From an uncultured Pseudomonadales bacterium (lineage in GTDB: Bacteria > Pseudomonadota > Gammaproteobacteria > Pseudomonadales > IMCC2047), in NCBI GenBank assembly GCA_947258895.1, contig CAMYKE010000108.1, forward strand, positions 7,891 to 14,530: DNA of 6,640 nt, in the 5' to 3' direction. The position numbers and the translations under genes are program-made. How positions within the stretch are numbered: the stretch's first letter is position 1; every line of letters begins with the position of its first letter. Shown one piece after another: positions 5,029 through 6,640 of the stretch. The notes beneath the pieces were generated by a model, which was not told the DNA's origin, did no database searches, and saw only the letters and a program-made list of their open reading frames with translations.

Positions 5029-6640
5029 ATGCAAGCAGCGAATGAGTTGGAGCAAAAACAGCCAATGTGGCGGCTAATTATTCTGGCGACGCTAATGAGC
5101 GGTGTGATCAGCGGTTGCCAGGTGGTTCGCACGGGACCCACCCTGGACACATCGTCCGCGCAACAAATGGAGCAGGAGCTGGAAAGGGGCCTGGCAAGCA
5201 AGCCTGTTACAGCATCGGCGGGGCCTCCGGAAAGTATCAGCGCGGCGTTGCTGCCGCCCCTGGCGGTGGGTACGGCCCCTGCCGACGCGGAGCGCTTTGA
5301 TATTTCCGTGGAAGAGCTCAACGCCAGTGCATTCTTTTTTAGTCTGGTCAAAGATACTCCGTACAATATCGTCGTGCACCCGGGCGTGACCGGCAATATC
5401 AGCCTCGAGTTGAAGGATGTGTCCGTCGACGAGGTCATGCAGATCGTGCGTGACGTCTATGGCTATGCCTATGAACGCAGCGGGCTGCTGTACCAGGTAT
5501 TGCCGCCGGGTGTGCGAACCCGGATTTTCAAGATCGATTACCTCAATGTGCAGCGCACGGGAATGTCAGAGACCCAGGTCAGCGCCGGCCAGGTTTCCAA
5601 TGCTGAAAGCTCTCATGCCGGGAGATCCAATGATCTCGATGATGAAAACCTGAGCGACAGGGGTGTCAGTCGGGGAGTGGTCGGGACCCGCGTGCAAACC
5701 GCTACCCAGGCCGATTTCTGGTCGGCACTGGCGGAGACACTGAATTTAATTGTTGGTACCCACGGAGAACGTAAGGTCGTGGTGTCGCCGCAGGCCGGTA
5801 TCGTCGTGGTACGGGCGTTCCCCGATGAACTAATGGCCGTCAAGGAGTTTCTGGACAAGGCCGAATTATCGTTGCGCCGCCAGGTTATCCTCGAGGCAAA
5901 GATTCTGGAAGTCCAATTGAATGAGGGATTCCAGGCCGGAATTAACTGGTCGGCCGTCGTTGAGGTAGGTCGAGACAAGAGTGTCACGTTCAGCCAGGTT
6001 GGCGAGACATTGAACCCGGGCAACCAGATTGGCGGAGTTTTCAGCGCCGCCCTGGACCTGAAAGACTTCGCAGGACTGATCGACCTGCTTGGAACCCAGG
6101 GCACGGTCCAGGTATTATCCAGCCCGCGTATTTCCACCGTGAATAACCAGAAAGCGGTCATCAAGGTCGGGCAGGACGAGTTTTTCGTCACCGAGGTCTC
6201 CTCGCAAACCACCACCACCACAACTTCGACCACACCAACGGTCGATGTGGAACTGACCCCGTTCTTCTCCGGTATTGCGCTTGACGTGACACCGCAGATC
6301 AGCGATTCCGGCGAGATTATCCTGCACATTCACCCCACGGTCAGCGAAGTCGTCGACCAGAGTAAAACCGTTGAGGCGCCCACCGGAACCCTGACCCTGC
6401 CACTGGCGCTAAGTACGATTCGCGAATCCGACAGTATTGTGAAGGCCCGTAACGGGCAGGTAGTGGTGATCGGCGGCTTAATGCAGAACACGGCAACGGA
6501 CGACACGGCGAAGGCACCCTTTCTCGGCGACATACCGCTGCTGGGGAACGCCTTCCGGCAGAAGCGTCAGGAGTCGACCAAAAGCGAGCTGGTGATACTG
6601 TTGAAGCCCGTGATTGCCGATGACGCGGCATGGGAAGCGG
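5029..6640 (+). CDS. mshL: MSHA pilus secretin MshL, outer-membrane lipoprotein (3' end outside window)
   Basis: MshL forms the multimeric outer-membrane channel through which the MSHA pilus leaves the cell. The 537 visible codons stay open to the window edge; the family is about 550-580 residues, so little is missing. In order: a lipoprotein signal with lipobox ISGC (Cys30), a Ser/Ala/Pro-rich linker (31-86), an N-terminal secretin domain (89-160, FDISVEELNASAFFFSLVKD then VTGNISLELKDVSVDEV), a second N domain (164-285) with an acidic Ser-rich insert at 190-212, and the secretin barrel region from QVILEAKILEVQLNEGF (285-301). Barrel signatures are VLSSPRISTVNNQKAVIKVG (362-381), GIALDVTPQIS (415-425), GQVVVIGGLM (476-485), FLGDIPLLGNAFR (498-510) and ELVILLKPV (520-528). 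A Thr-rich run at 393-403 is usual for MshL. ATG 5065 is an alternative start giving a more typical 17-residue lipoprotein signal with Cys18. Confidence 0.94.
   Translation, partial: MQAANELEQKQPMWRLIILATLMSGVISGCQVVRTGPTLDTSSAQQMEQELERGLASKPVTASAGPPESISAALLPPLAVGTAPADAERFDISVEELNASAFFFSLVKDTPYNIVVHPGVTGNISLELKDVSVDEVMQIVRDVYGYAYERSGLLYQVLPPGVRTRIFKIDYLNVQRTGMSETQVSAGQVSNAESSHAGRSNDLDDENLSDRGVSRGVVGTRVQTATQADFWSALAETLNLIVGTHGERKVVVSPQAGIVVVRAFPDELMAVKEFLDKAELSLRRQVILEAKILEVQLNEGFQAGINWSAVVEVGRDKSVTFSQVGETLNPGNQIGGVFSAALDLKDFAGLIDLLGTQGTVQVLSSPRISTVNNQKAVIKVGQDEFFVTEVSSQTTTTTTSTTPTVDVELTPFFSGIALDVTPQISDSGEIILHIHPTVSEVVDQSKTVEAPTGTLTLPLALSTIRESDSIVKARNGQVVVIGGLMQNTATDDTAKAPFLGDIPLLGNAFRQKRQESTKSELVILLKPVIADDAAWEA

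Noticed and set aside
6211..6240. ACC-rich simple repeat inside mshL
   Set aside because: It encodes a Thr-rich loop that is usual in MshL proteins at this place, so it is not evidence of a separate repeat element or phase variation.
5613..6329. Minus-strand 238-codon open frame opposite mshL
   Set aside because: It mirrors the secretin coding sequence, including a poly-Val run that is the antisense of the Thr-rich segment. The forward frame carries complete secretin signatures.

Overview
The window looks like chromosome from a free-living gammaproteobacterium outside the enteric group. The EnvC, rhodanese, SecB and TrmL block resembles the arrangement I recall from Pseudomonas-like and marine gammaproteobacteria, and an MSHA-type (mannose-sensitive haemagglutinin) type IV pilus cluster follows it. 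Base composition looks moderately GC-rich and even throughout. I see no tRNA, rRNA, insertion sequence, CRISPR array or phage gene. The genus cannot be fixed from this sequence.

Left part (1-2261), housekeeping genes. The 5' part of an envC-like gene (cell-division murein hydrolase activator) runs leftward off the window edge. A 172-base intergenic stretch with opposed candidate promoters separates it from a rightward pair: a single-domain rhodanese-like protein of the YibN type and the export chaperone SecB. The tRNA wobble methyltransferase TrmL is encoded convergently, with only 12 bases between the secB and trmL stop codons.

Right part (2474-6640), the start of an MSHA pilus operon. After a 212-base divergent intergenic region come mshI (PilM-like), a PilN-like gene (MshI2), mshJ (PilO-like), mshK (PilP-like) and mshL (the secretin, truncated by the window end). 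The genes are packed stop-to-start with spacings of -1 to +2 bases, so they are almost certainly one transcript. Together they should form the inner-membrane alignment subcomplex (MshI, PilN-like, MshJ), the periplasmic connector (MshK) and the outer-membrane channel (MshL). The ATPases, platform protein and pilins presumably lie to the right.

Points deserving a second look: mshI has no upstream ATG, GTG or TTG that gives a full N-terminus and appears to start at a CTG behind a well-placed GAGGA; the rhodanese-like protein looks like a YibN-type protein that lost its N-terminal membrane helix while keeping the catalytic cysteine; gpmI and grxC, often found in this neighbourhood, are absent; and a triplicated 9-base unit spans the secB/trmL stop codons. 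I found no evidence of a previously undescribed system here.
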